This document shows, one piece after another, positions 22,625 through 33,051 of a DNA stretch of 64,000 nt. The stretch's first letter is position 1. Each line of letters begins with the position of its first letter. The stretch is taken from the NCBI GenBank assembly GCA_037974665.1, contig CM075764.1, forward strand, positions 87,290,825 to 87,354,824, in the 5' to 3' direction. A model generated the notes under the pieces. It was not told where the DNA came from, ran no database searches, and saw nothing but the letters and a program-made list of their open reading frames with translations. This stretch comes from Ehretia macrophylla (Eukaryota; Streptophyta; Magnoliopsida; Boraginales; Ehretiaceae). A program made the translations under genes and the position numbers.

Positions 22625-22817
22625 AGTTGTCATTTGGATAAGATTTTTGGGACGTCAGCGGGAGGTCTGACTTGGGATGTTATTGGCAAGTTTGACTTGG
22701 GATATCATCGAGAGGTTTGACTTAGGATGTCATCGGGAGGTTGTCGAGGTGCGAGGGTCAGCCTTTTCTAGACGGATCAACCTTTCTTGCGGGGGATTGG
22801 TGTTTTAAGGGCACAAT
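22625..22817 (-). mobile_element. Tat/Ogre 5' LTR fragment (b) with 25-bp repeats
   Basis: This stretch separates solo LTR 4 from the inverted chromovirus. It contains four consecutive 25-bp units at 22649, 22674, 22699 and 22724, each of the form GGGATGTCATCGGGAGGT plus TTGACTT. No gene is visible. Its assignment to the Tat LTR follows from nesting order. Confidence 0.6.
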
Positions 22818-25311
22818 TGTGACGCCTGAGATCTTAGCTGTATATTTATTTACTGTTACATCCACTATTTGCGCATTTCTTCCGTGCATTACTTGTTATC
22901 TTCTTTGGCTACTATTCATTATATTTTTCAACTGCTTAATTACTTCGAAATAGTATTTTTCATAATTCATATTAATTATTTTAGGAAGGAGAAAAATATG
23001 CATTTGAGCAAAAAGCATTAGGGGCCTTCGTTTAGAAAAAGATTTGTTGAAACTAATTAATAGTGTTACGTAATGAAACTTTATGTTTTAGTTAGCTAAC
23101 TTAGTGCACATTAGACTCGTTTTAAACCCAATTAGACTCAATTTTTATAGACTAATCACTCACCCAACTTAACACCCTCACATATATACTCAACATAACA
23201 CCATAGCTCATTAAAACAAAACAAAAAAAGAAAAAGAGAGCAAAGTTGAAATTTACTGTTCCAGGGCCGACAGACCTTAGCAGCAAAGAGGGAGATTTTA
23301 GCTCATCAAATCCTCATTTCAAGCCAAGCCAAGCTAGGTGCAAGTGCTTTACGGTGTCTACTAGCCTCCTACGAGTTCCTACGCGCATTAGTGAGGGATT
23401 TGCACGCTTATTTTGCATTTTAAAAATGTCACAACTTTTTTGAATTCTTAGATTTGCTATCAAATGCTGTTGCAATGCTTAAATATGCTAATGCAAGTTG
23501 TAGACAAGTAGTAGAGACCTTATTTATTCTATTGTTTCATAGTTTAAACGGTTGAATTTGCTCGTTGATTGTATGGCATGAATAATGACGGGATTTCTAG
23601 GGTTTTGTGAAATTGAACCTTATAGCTTGATTCAATGGTCCAAATAGATGCTTTAGCTGCTAATGAAGGTAGTGTAAAGGCCCCGGTAGGGTTTAATTGC
23701 TCGAAACCTAACAAAATCATGAAATAGCCAACGTTTTGAAAGGGGTTTCGGGCTATTGCGAATCCGGGTGGAATTGGCCTTCACATTTGATATTCCTAGG
23801 CTATATAGGTTCTAAATAACCTTTTCTAACCTACGTTTGAGTCCCGGTTGAGGTACGTGTAGTATTAAGTCATAAGGGAAAAATTGGGGCTTTTGGGTTA
23901 AATGCTCGTAATTGGGTGACTTCGAGGGTCCTAAGGGTTTCTAATGGATTAATTGGAAGTATGGAATAGACCACTCAGGAATCTAGAACAATGGCATAAG
24001 TTTGGAAGGAAAACGGGTTGAATTACAAAAGGGTTAAGGTAGGAATTCGATTGTCTCACGCTTCTAAGGCTTTGTAAAGACTCCTTGAGTGTTTAAAGGT
24101 GTTTTTAAGACATTCATGAGCTTTCGGAATAGTTCTATGTGAATTTTATAAATGCCCTTTTATAATCTGCTTAATTTCTTATATGAGACTGCTTCTGTTC
24201 TAACTGTTTTGAAGACAACCTACTTTGTTGTTCCTCCCATGTCTTGTTGTTTCCATTGTTATTGTTATAATGCCATTGATAAATGCATTGCATAGTGGTT
24301 GTGCAACCATAATGTCCGGGGCTGTTGTATTGAATATCAGTTGGGCGGCAGCAGGCTTGTCAGTGAATATTCGATCTACGTGCCTTAGTCCCACACTCGC
24401 CTAGTCCGAAGATTGTAGGGGGGTGTTGGGTCGTAGGACTATCGGGGTACATCTGGAGTACACCCACTGGAGTGATTGGGAATTTGCCGACACATTGCTC
24501 GTGGTTCGTGGCTCGTGGTTCGTGATTGAAGACAAGAGAATTATGGAGTGTTGGGGTTAAGTGTATCGTATCCTTTGATATGTGTGGTTATTTACTGTTT
24601 CAAATGTAATTTACTTGCCTTTCTTGCTTAACTGCTATAATTGTTGCATTGCACGTCCCGGGTAGTCTTTATCCCTCACTGGGCACTAGTGGTTGCTCAT
24701 ACCTCGCTAACATGTATTAGGAGATGCTGTGGTTGAACCCCAACTAGAGTTGGTTGAGGAGGAAGAGCAGGAGGTTTAGGCTGAGCGGTTACCTTAGTTG
24801 CAGTGTCTAATTGCTTGAGGTGGATTTATGGTTCTTGCTGTTATTTGGAGATCTTATTTGTTCTACTTTACATTCTATTTTGTAGCCTTAGCACCTATTG
24901 TGTGGTTACAAGTCGAAAGATAGTTGATTGTAGTAGAAGATATGAAACCATGGCATGTAATAACTTATATTTCTGCTCTTAGCTACTTGCATGCTTGGGG
25001 GTGAATGACTGGCTGAATGGTTGTTTTTAATTCCTAAGAATGTTTAAATGCTATCATGGAGTGGCATGATAAGCGGTTTTGTAAGGAAATTATATTGTGA
25101 ATGCATGCTTGTGTGAATCTAAACTGTTTGTATGTCTTAAGGCTCAGATGGCCTTAATGCTAGGATCTTTATTTAGAAATGGAATTCTTGCTATGTTGTA
25201 GCTTTATTGAATGCTTACAGGTTTTCAGAATGTCCACGGTACATAGGAGACTATGTCCGTTTGTCAGGTCCAGACTTGACCTTTAGCGTGGGGTTAAGTC
25301 GGGGCGTGACA
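22818..25311 (+). mobile_element. 5' LTR of the chromovirus
   Basis: This 2,494-bp LTR starts TGTGACGCCTGAG and ends GGGGCGTGACA. It contains GTGAGGG at 23391, ACAAC-CTACTTT-GTTGT at about 24218-24234, palindrome variant GGTTGTGCAACC at 24297-24308, GGGGTAC-ATCTGGA-GTACACCC at 24444, acceptor-like TCGCTAACATGTATTAG ending at 24720, and TTAAGGC-TCAGATG-GCCTTAA at about 25137. This copy ties the solo LTR family to a chromovirus body. Confidence 0.92.
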
Positions 25312-25317
25312 TTTAGA

Positions 25318-25330
25318 TGGTATCAGAGCT
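25318..25330 (+). other. Primer-binding site (initiator methionine tRNA)
   Basis: TGGTATCAGAGCT stands seven bases after the LTR end. It is the standard plant retrotransposon site complementary to the 3' end of initiator tRNA-Met. It is on the + strand while the coding region is on the minus strand, a key sign of the inversion. Confidence 0.92.
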
Positions 25331-25547
25331 ATTAGAATGCATGAGCCGGGAGAGGTTTCTCGGTCTGTGGGTGAAGGTCTATTATGTGATTGCGTGATTA
25401 CGTGAATCAGTGACTCTTTGATTGGCTAAGTGAAAATAGAATTGGTAAAGAACATGCTAGCATGAAAATGGAATGTGAAAGGTCTTTTAAGAGTTAATGT
25501 TTGAATGTGAAAAGTTTAGAATGTAAGGTATGATTAAGTGACTTGGC
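25331..25547 (+). other. 5' untranslated leader, remaining uninverted part
   Basis: About 217 bp between the primer site and the inversion junction at about 25548. No ORF of note. The rest of the leader should be the minus-strand stretch 30497-30647 on the far side of the inverted block. Confidence 0.75.
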
Positions 25548-25860
25548 TTTAAAACGAGTCTAATGCGCACTAACTAAGTTAGCTAACTAAAACATAAAGT
25601 TTCATTACGTAACACTATTTATTAGTTTCAACAAATCATTTTCTAAACGAAGGCCCCTAATGCTTTTAACTCAAATGCACATTTTTTTCCTTCCTAAAAT
25701 AATTAATATGAATTATGAAAAATCCTATTTCGAAGTAATTAAGAAGTTGAAAAATGGAATGAATAATAGCCAAAGAAAACAACAAGTAATGCACAAAATA
25801 AATGCGCAAATAGTGGGTGTAACAGTAAATAAATATATGGTTAAGATCTCGGGCGTCACA
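25548..25860 (-). mobile_element. Inverted first 313 bp of the 3' LTR
   Basis: Read on the minus strand from 25860, this is TGTGACGCCCGAGATC and follows the + LTR 22818-23126 closely (shared GTGTTACGTAATGAAAC, TTAGTTAGCTAACTTAGT). Similarity stops at TTTAAA (25548). The right-hand LTR resumes at a point equal to 23289, so about 160 bp are missing between the two pieces. Confidence 0.92.
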
Positions 25861-25876
25861 CCATCTCCCCCTTAAA
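25861..25876 (-). other. Polypurine tract of the chromovirus
   Basis: The minus strand reads TTTAAGGGGGAGATGG directly before the LTR start TGTGACG. This is the priming tract for plus-strand DNA synthesis. Its position fixes 25860 as the 3' LTR start. Confidence 0.88.
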
Positions 25877-26370
25877 CTAATTGCGTCCACACAATTCTTA
25901 CATATTTCGGCAAATAACTCAGGATAACGATCCCGCATCTGATCATCTTTCTCCCACGTGGCATCCTCTAACCCATGGTGATTCCACAGTACCTTAACCA
26001 TCAGAATGCTTTTAGTTCTGAGCTCCTGAACCTTCTGGTCTACAACCCGCAGAGGTTTCTCTATATAAGTCAAAGTCCCACTAATCTCTAGCGGCTCTGG
26101 CTCAAGAATATAAGAAAGATCTAGCTGATACTTCCGAAGCATAGACACATGGAAGACATCATGGATTCTACCCAAGCTAGGAGGTAAAGTTAGTATGTAT
26201 GCCAATGCACCAACTCTCTCAGTGATTTCAAACAGTCCAACATATCTCGGACTGAGTTTACCTCATTTACCATGCCAAATCAAACCCTTCCGAGGAGAGA
26301 TTTTCAGAAATACCCAATCACCCACAACAAACTCTAAATCTCGGCGACGCCTATCTGCATAACTCTTCTG
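25862..26370 (-). pseudogene. Integrase C-terminal part and chromodomain
   Basis: The minus frame 26205-25666 starts after AYILTLPPSLGRIHDVFHVS, the integrase GPY/F-associated tail, and ends in a chromodomain. That domain shows YIEKPLRVVDQKVQELRTKS, VKVLWNHHGLEDATWEKDDQ and MRDRYPELF. The aromatic cage positions and the VLW-(N/H)H---EATWE core are as in Tekay/Del chromoviruses, where the domain is thought to steer integration to heterochromatin. The frame runs on through the polypurine tract into the LTR, so the normal stop seems lost. A stop upstream of 26205 separates it from the integrase core. Confidence 0.9.
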
Positions 26371-26376
26371 TAGAAT

Positions 26377-27294
26377 CTAAGCTGTAAGCATCCGCTTTCT
26401 GATAAGCTGCACATGATCAATCATTTTGTTCATCTCAAGCAAAAGAGTAGGGTCGATAGTCTTCATCTCACCAACCTCATCCCAATAGAGAGGAGACTTG
26501 CATTTATGCCCATAAAGTGCCTCATACGTTGTCATCCCAATAGTAGTTTGATAACTATTGTTATAGGCAAACTCTGCGAGTGGCAAATATTTATCCCAAC
26601 TCTTTCCGAAGTCCAGAATACAAGCTCGTAACATATCCTTGAGGATTGAGATAGTTATCTCGGATTGACCGTCTGTTTGAGGATGATAAGCAGGACTGAA
26701 GCTCAAGGTCGTGCCGAAAGCTTTCTGAATCTTCTGCCAAAACTGAGATGTGAACCTGGGATCTTTGTCTGACATGATACTGTTTGGAATCCTATGAAGT
26801 CTGACAATATTCTCAATATATAACTCCGCTAACTTATCAAGAGAATTTGTCTTCTTTTTAGTAATAAATTGAGAAGTCTTGGTCAATCTATCAATAACAA
26901 CCCAAACGGAGTCATTACCCTTCAAAGACCTCGGCAAATCTAAGATGAAATCTATAGTGATATGATCCCACTTCCATTCGGGTATAGCCAAAGGCTGTAA
27001 TAACCCTGCAGGTCTCTGATGTTCTACTTTAACCTTTTGACATGTAAGGCATCTAGCAACATAGTCAGCAATCTCTTTCTTCATGTTGCTCCACCAGAAG
27101 TTATGTTTCAAATCTTTATACATCTTTGTACTGCCTAGATGGATAGTATATTTAGAACCGTGTGCCTCAGCAAGGATATCCTTCTTCAGAGCTGGCTCAC
27201 TCGGAATACAGATTCTACTTTTGAATTTGAGAATGCCATCATCGTGTAGTTTGAAATCCGACTCTCCCCCTTTAGACTTTTCCAGCATTTTCAA
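26377..27294 (-). pseudogene. Chromovirus integrase core
   Basis: A 305-codon minus-strand frame. It shows the zinc-binding HHCC region (HGSKYTIH near residue 45, then CLTCQ near 83), the catalytic triad D in HITIDFI, D in SIMSDKDPRF and E in HPQTDGQSE, and the terminal YNNSYQTTIGMTTYEALYG block. The triad is complete, so this is the best preserved domain. The usual ERT after QSE is ITI. The domain inserts the double-stranded cDNA into host chromatin. A stop near 26377 and others upstream show that the polyprotein is not intact. Confidence 0.93.
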
Positions 27295-28038
27295 TAAATG
27301 AGGATTAGTCTGTTAAGCTTCCCTAATCCTGGATAACAACAAAGATTGAATCTGCAAACTTGCAAATTGAATACCAGAATCTGAAGTCTTAGGCCTTCAT
27401 AAGCATAGTTCTTTCATAAATTCCCAATTTTTGATAATCAAGCTAGTAACAGTAGCCTTTCGGCTCAAAGCATCAGCAACAATATTGGTCTTGTCTGGAA
27501 GATAATTAATAATGTAGTTGTAGTCCTCAAGTAACCCCAGCCAACGCCTCTACCTTATGTTCAACTCTTTATGTGAAAACAGATATTTCAGGCTTTTATG
27601 ATCTGTAAAGATTTCAAACTTGTTGCCCCTAAGTTAATGACACCATTTCTTTAATGCAAGAATAATAGCTGCGAGCTCAAGATCGTGCGTCGAATAGTTA
27701 AGTTCATAAGGTTTTAGTTTCTTGGAAGCATATGCAATAACCTTTCCATTCTGCATCAATACACAACCCAGACCTTCCTTAGAAGCATCACTATAGATTA
27801 CAAAATTTTCATAACCCTCAGGCAAAGCAAGAATAGGAGTTGTGGTTAACCTCTTCTTTAATTCCTGGAAGCTAGCCTCATATTTATCATTCCAGTCAAA
27901 TACAGTTTTCTTATGAGTAAGTTGAGTCAAAGGCTCGGCAATTTTAGAGAAGTCCTTGACAAATCTCCGATAATACCCAGCTAAGCCAAGAAAGCTATAG
28001 ATCTCTGAACTAGTTTCAGGCCGTTTCCAAGCCAACAC
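27295..28038 (-). pseudogene. Chromovirus RNase H and linker
   Basis: The frame 28038-27634 carries the RT thumb connection ([17 protein letters not shown]) and the RNase H start [17 protein letters not shown] with [16 protein letters not shown]. After a stop at 27634 the domain goes on as FEIFTDHKSLKYLFSHKELN, and after another stop as WLGLLEDYNYIINYLPDK and ADALSRKA. Catalytic D, E and D residues (YSDAS, HDLELA, FTDHK) are all visible. Single stops replacing normal codons account for the breaks. Confidence 0.9.
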
Positions 28039-28113
28039 AACCTCAATCTTCGCTAGATCTATAGAAATACAATTATGCGAGATAATATGACCAAGAAATG
28101 CAACTTGCTTTAA

Positions 28114-28810
28114 CTAGAATTCATATTTGCTGAACTTTGCAAATAATTGATGCTCTTGAAGAGTTTGCAGTACAATCCTGAGATGCTGTTCATGTTCCGC
28201 CTCAGATTTAGAATATACAAGAATATCATCAATAAAGATAACCACAAATTGGTCTAGATAAGGACGGAATATCCGCTGCATTAAATCCATGAATGCGGCA
28301 GGTGCATTAGTTAAACCAAATGGCAGAACAACAAACTCATAATGGCCATAACGAGTTCTGAAAGCAGTTTTAGGAATCATCTTTCATAATCCTCAATTGA
28401 TAGTAACCCTGCCTCATATCAAATTTAGAAAACACCCTGACACCTTGCAACTGATCAAATAACTCCTCAATTAAAGGCAAAGGATATTTGTTTTTGATAG
28501 TCACTTGATTGAGACCCCGATAATCGATACATAAGCGAAGTGATCCGTCCTTCTTCTTAACAAATAGAACTATTGTACCCCAAGGTGAAGAACTTGGCTG
28601 AATGAATCCCTTCTCAAGCAAGCCCTACAATTGAACTTTCAATTCCTGCAATTCAGGTGGAGCCATTCTATACGGAGTCCTAGAGATAGGTATAGTCTCC
28701 GGTAATAAGTCAATCATAAACTCTATCTCCTTATCAGGCGGTAAACCAGGTAATTCCTCAGGGAAAACCCTTGGAAACTTTCTCACAATAGGTACATCAT
28801 TCAATTTCAA
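28114..28810 (-). pseudogene. Chromovirus reverse transcriptase
   Basis: Frames 28810-28625, 28621-28370 and 28380-28114 (minus) form one RT. In order they show the entry linker [96 protein letters not shown] and the catalytic [16 protein letters not shown] stop (28622) and a -1/+1 frameshift at 28370-28380 break it. FIDDI is the usual chromovirus form of the YxDD motif. Confidence 0.92.
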
Positions 28811-29008
28811 TTGATCCCCAAGTTGATTAATTAATTATGCAAGATAAGCCTCACAACTTTTGCTCAATAGTTTCGATGTCTTAATAGAAGAAATTATAGG
28901 AGTTCCAGTTGATTTTCTACTTCCAACAATTTCAATTACAGGCTGTTCAGGCATTTCTAATTTCATAATCTCCTTTCTACAGTCAAGTTGTACATAATAT
29001 CTTCCCAA

Positions 29009-29473
29009 CTAATCCATCCCCAAAATAATTTCGAAGTCGTTGAAGGGTAGAATAATCAAATCAGCAGGAAATGCATAACCATCAATATAAACATTACATG
29101 CTTTGCAAATAGATTTAGTAACAAACTTCGGACCCATAGGAGTATAAACCACAATCTCATGCAACAATTTATCATGTTTCAATTTAGCATTTTGTGCACA
29201 AGTGGGAGTAATAAATGAATGAGTATCCCCGGAGCCAATTAAAACCTTAACTGATTGATTGTTAAGAAGGAAAGTACCTTTTACTACAGCAGTCGTATCC
29301 GGAAGCTCCTCAGTATCCAAAGCAAATACTTGGGCCTGCCCTCGTGGTGTTAGCGCTGCAACTGGTGTCCTAGTCTGAGAATTCTGAACCAATGTCTGGC
29401 CCCTAGTGTTCTTAAATTTCAGGCAATCTTTGACCCTATGTTGGTCGCTTCTGCAGCCGGTATAACTGTTCAA
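29009..29473 (-). pseudogene. Chromovirus protease (catalytic Asp lost)
   Basis: This frame begins in a second, damaged zinc knuckle (GCRSDQHRVKDC), passes a TRTPVAALTPRGQAQVFAL linker, and enters the protease with VKVLIGSGDTHSFITPTCA, YTPMGPKFVTKSICKACNVY, ADLIILPFNDFEIILGMD. In the family the active site is LIDSGATHSFI. Here the aspartate is glycine and the following alanine aspartate, so the enzyme could not cleave the polyprotein even if the frame were open. Confidence 0.88.
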
Positions 29474-29695
29474 TTTCCTCCAACAAATCTCCTCAGTGTG
29501 GCCCTAATGCTGACAGACGCTGCACTACTGGTGACGTCTTAGAGTAGTGCCTCCCGAGGGAGCTTTGTAAGTAGAGGTAGCTGAACTACCCTGCTGTGAT
29601 CGAGTTGCCGCTGGACGAGATTGACTTTAATTCTGATTTTGTACTGGTCGTGCCTGAGTCTGAGTAGGCCCTGTATAGCTTTGAGTCTGCCTCAG
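29474..29695 (-). pseudogene. Gag zinc-knuckle region
   Basis: The minus strand at about 29540-29500 reads CSVCQH, a stop, GHTEEIC, a CX2CX3GHX4C knuckle interrupted by one stop. The surrounding Q/S/T-rich text is the usual gag C-terminal linker of Tekay elements. Stops make it non-functional. Confidence 0.7.
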
Positions 29696-30496
29696 CTACT
29701 GACTCTGACCCACTGAAATAGTCTGCTTCTGAAATCTCTGACTCTGTGTCTGGTGTGGCCATTTACTAGGCTGGCTCGGTTCTCCAACCATTTCTGCTTT
29801 GCGTTTCTCATACCTGGCAGCTATCTTGTCTGCGGCTGCAAAGGAAGGGTAGTCTTGAGTGGATAGATTCAACGAGATATCAGGCCTCAGTCCCATAACA
29901 AATCTCTGGATTCTCTCACTTTCTGGCTGTACTAGTGCAGGCACATAGCGGGACAAACGGGTGAAAGCAGCATCATACTGATCAACGGTCATGTTGCCTT
30001 GTTTCAAATTAATGAACTCTTGATCTCGCATTTCAATAGCCGTCTCAATAATGTACTTCTCTCGGAATTCTCTAACAAACTCATCCCAAGTCCGCGGTAC
30101 TGCTTCCGTCTCCGATTTGGATTTAACGTTGTGCCACCACTGCTCAGCATCTCTCTCAAGTAGAAATTCAGCATACGCAACCCGCCTCGCATCAGTATAC
30201 TCGAGGCCTATAAGAACCTTTTCTACTTTGTTCAACGACCTTTCAGCCTACATATCATCTGGCTCCCTAAAGAAACTGGATAGCCCACAGTGTAAGAATT
30301 TTTCTAAGTAATTACTTCCACCGCTTTCTGCCCCTGCCTGGCCCTGAATTGGATTGCCCACAGGGACATTACCTTCTTGCCTCTGAAGTACTTGAGCAAT
30401 CTGCCCTATAGCAGCTGTCAACTGAGCATTAATTGTCCGCTGATCAACCTCTTATTCTTCAACATTCTGATTTCTGTTTTGACGACAAGGCCCCAT
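29696..30496 (-). pseudogene. Chromovirus gag
   Basis: A minus-strand ATG at 30496 opens MGPCRQNRNQNVEE, followed by a stop, QLTAAIGQIAQVLQRQ and NYLEKFLHCGLSSFFREPDD, a second stop, and then the long frame 30235-29696. The latter has VEKVLIGLEYTDARRVAYAE, DAEQWWHNV, WDEFVREFREKYI and FINLKQGNMTVDQYDAAFTR, the Retrotrans_gag fold. Two stops fall near codons 15 and 84. This ATG, close to the leader, is the likely original start. Confidence 0.9.
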
Positions 30497-30647
30497 CTTG
30501 AATAGCTAGAATGCAAAGTGTTATGACAGGTATGTATATATATGCAGTTTACAAGTAAACACATAACGAAAAGTTCAAATAAATTCACATAAAGTCACAT
30601 ATAAAATCATATAAATATTTCATATTCAAGAAGAACATATAAGTCAC
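30497..30647 (-). other. 5' untranslated leader, inverted part
   Basis: AT-rich stretch between the gag ATG and the right inversion junction at about 30648. It should have adjoined 25547 before inversion. Nothing coding. Confidence 0.65.
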
Positions 30648-32686
30648 AGGGAGATTTTAGTTCATCGAATCCTCATTTCAAGCCAAGCCAAGCTAGGTGC
30701 AAGTGCTTTAGGGTGTCTACTAACCTCCTACAAGTTTCTATGTGCATTGATGAGGGATTTGCATGCTTATTTTGCATTTTAAAAATGTGACAACTTTCTT
30801 GAATTCTTAGTTTTTCTATCAAATGCTTATGCAATGCTTAAATATGCTAATGTGTGTTGTATACAAGTAGTAGAGACCTTATTTATGTAATTGTTTCGTA
30901 GTTTAAATGGTTAGAATTGCTCGTTGATTGTGTAGCATGAATAGTGATAGGAATTCTAGGGTTTAATGAAAACCTTATAGCTTGATTCAATGGTCCAAAT
31001 AGATTCTTTAGGTGCTAATAAAGGTAGTGTAAAGGCCTCATAGGGTTTAATTGCTCGTAACCTAGCAAAAGCATGAAATAGCCGACTTTTTGAAAGGGAT
31101 TTTGGGGCTATTACGAATACAGGTGGAATTGGTCTTCACATTTGAAATTCCTAGGCTATATAGGTTCCAAATAAGCTTTGCTAACCTCCGTTTAAGTCCC
31201 GGTTGAGGTACGTATAGTATAAAGTCATAAGGGAAAAATTGGGGCTTTTGGGCTAAATACTGGTAATTGGGTGACTTCGAGGGTCCTAAGGGTGTCTAAT
31301 GGGTTAATTAAAAGTATGGAATATACCACTCAGGAATCTAGAACAATGGCATAAGTTTGTTAGGAAAACGGGTTGAATTACAAAGGGGTTAAGGTAGGAA
31401 TTCGATTGTCTCACGCTTCTAAGGCTTTGTAAAGACTCCATGAGTGTTTAAATGTGGTTTTAAGACATTCTTGAGCTTTTGGTATAGTTCTATGTGAATT
31501 TTATAAATGCCCATTTGTAATATGCTTAGTTGCTTATATGATAATGCTTCTATTCTAATTGTTTTGATGACAACCTACTTTGTTGTTCTCCCATGTCTTG
31601 TTGTTTCCATTGTTATTGTTATAATGCCATTGATAAATGCATTGCATAGTGGTTGCGCACCCATAGTGGCAAGGGCGGATGTATTGAATAGCGCCTGGGC
31701 GACTGTGGGCTTGCCAGTGGATATTCTATCTCTGTGCCCTAGTCCCTCACTCCCCTAGTCCGGAGATTGCCAGCGGGTGTTGGGTCATAGTTTATCGGGG
31801 TACATCCAGAGTACACCCACTGGAGTGATTAGGGATTTGTATGCACATTGATCGTGGTTTATGGCTCGTGGTTTGTGACTCATGGTTCGTGATCAAAGAC
31901 AAAAGAATTCTGGAGTGTTGGGATTAAGTGTATCGTATCCTTTGATATGTGTGGTTATTTACTGTTTCAAATGTACTTTACTTGCCTTTCTTGCTTAACT
32001 ATTATAATTGTTACATTGCATGCCCCAGGTAGTATTTATCCCTCACTAGGCAATAGTGGGTGCTCATACCTCGCTAATACGTTTTAGGAGATGCTGTGGT
32101 TGAACCCCAGCTTGATTTGTTGAGGGTGAAGGGCAAGAGGTTCATGCTGAGCAGTTACTTTGGTTACAGTGTCTAATTGCTTGAGGTGAATTTATGGTTC
32201 TTGTTGTTATATGGAGATCTTGTTTGTTCTACTTTACATTCTATTTTGTAGCATAAGTGCTTATGTACCTATTGTGTGGTTGCAAGTCGAAAGATAGTTG
32301 ATTATAGTAAAAGATATGAAACCATGGTATGTAATACCTTATATTTCTGCCCTTAGCTAATTTGCATACTTGGGGGTGAATGACTGGTGGAATGGTTGTT
32401 TTTAATTCCTAAGAATGTTTAAATGTTATCATGGAGTGACATGATAAGTGGTTTTGTAAGAAGTTAAGTAGTGAATGCATGCTTGTATGAATCTAAACTG
32501 TTTATATGTCTTAAAGTTCGGATGGCCTTAAAGTTAGGATCTTTATTTAGAAATGGAATTCTTGGTATGTTGTGGAGTTTATTGAATGGTTACAGGGTTT
32601 CAGAATGTCCATAGTACAAAGGAGACTCTGTCCGTTTGTCAGATCCAGACTTAACCTTTAGCAAAAGGTTGGGTCGGGGCGTGACA
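30648..32686 (+). mobile_element. 3' LTR of the chromovirus, lacking its first part
   Basis: It matches 23289-25311 directly along its length from GGGAGATTTTAG to GGGGCGTGACA, and is followed by the ACAAT duplication. It keeps GGTTGCGCACCC (31651-31662), GGGGTAC-ATCCAGA-GTACACCC (31797), CGCTAATACGTTTTAG ending about 32087, and TTCGGATGGCC near 32518. The donor-like GT seen in the left LTR is AT here (about 30752). C-to-T and G-to-A differences from the left LTR prevail. Confidence 0.92.
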
Positions 32687-32691
32687 ACAAT

Positions 32692-33051
32692 GGTATTTTA
32701 GTTGAGTACGACATTTTTCTCCCTCATCCCTGGGTCAATTAAGACTCATCTGTAAAGCTGAATTCATTCTTCAAAAACTTATCTGCTAGATAATAGTATA
32801 AAAATGATATTTTAGGATGCAGATGGCTACTATTTGCTACTAGAGGTATAGAATGTTGTGGCTACTATTGGTATATTTCATAACGAAAATATCCCCAAAA
32901 AAATTATGATAATTGCTCACCTTGTGAGAAGAAGCATTAGTATTTTCATAAGCTAAATCAAGACCTTCTTTTATTTTTATGAGGCATTAGGTGTTACAGA
33001 TAGCTAATTCTCACTGTACCTAAAATTTAATAGAGTTATGTTGACAGGGTA
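32692..33051 (-). mobile_element. Tat/Ogre 5' LTR fragment (c)
   Basis: AT-rich non-coding sequence right of the chromovirus. Nesting makes it the continuation of the Tat LTR interrupted at 22817. I see no ORF, repeat or terminus in it. Confidence 0.5.

Larger units (their letters stand above)
22818..32686 (+). mobile_element. Complete Tekay/Del chromovirus with inverted interior, TSD ACAAT
   Basis: ACAAT occurs exactly at 22813-22817 and 32687-32691. The outer LTRs are both in + orientation (22818-25311, and 30648-32686 lacking its first part), and the left one is followed by a methionine-tRNA primer site at 25318. However, gag, protease, RT, RNase H, integrase and chromodomain all read on the minus strand, and the polypurine tract plus the first 313 bp of the 3' LTR lie inverted at 25548-25876. 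The unit is therefore one 9.87-kb insertion in which everything from about 220 bp after the primer site to within the 3' LTR has been turned round, with about 160 bp of LTR lost at the right junction. The LTRs differ by perhaps a tenth of positions, mostly transitions, so it is old. Confidence 0.93.
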
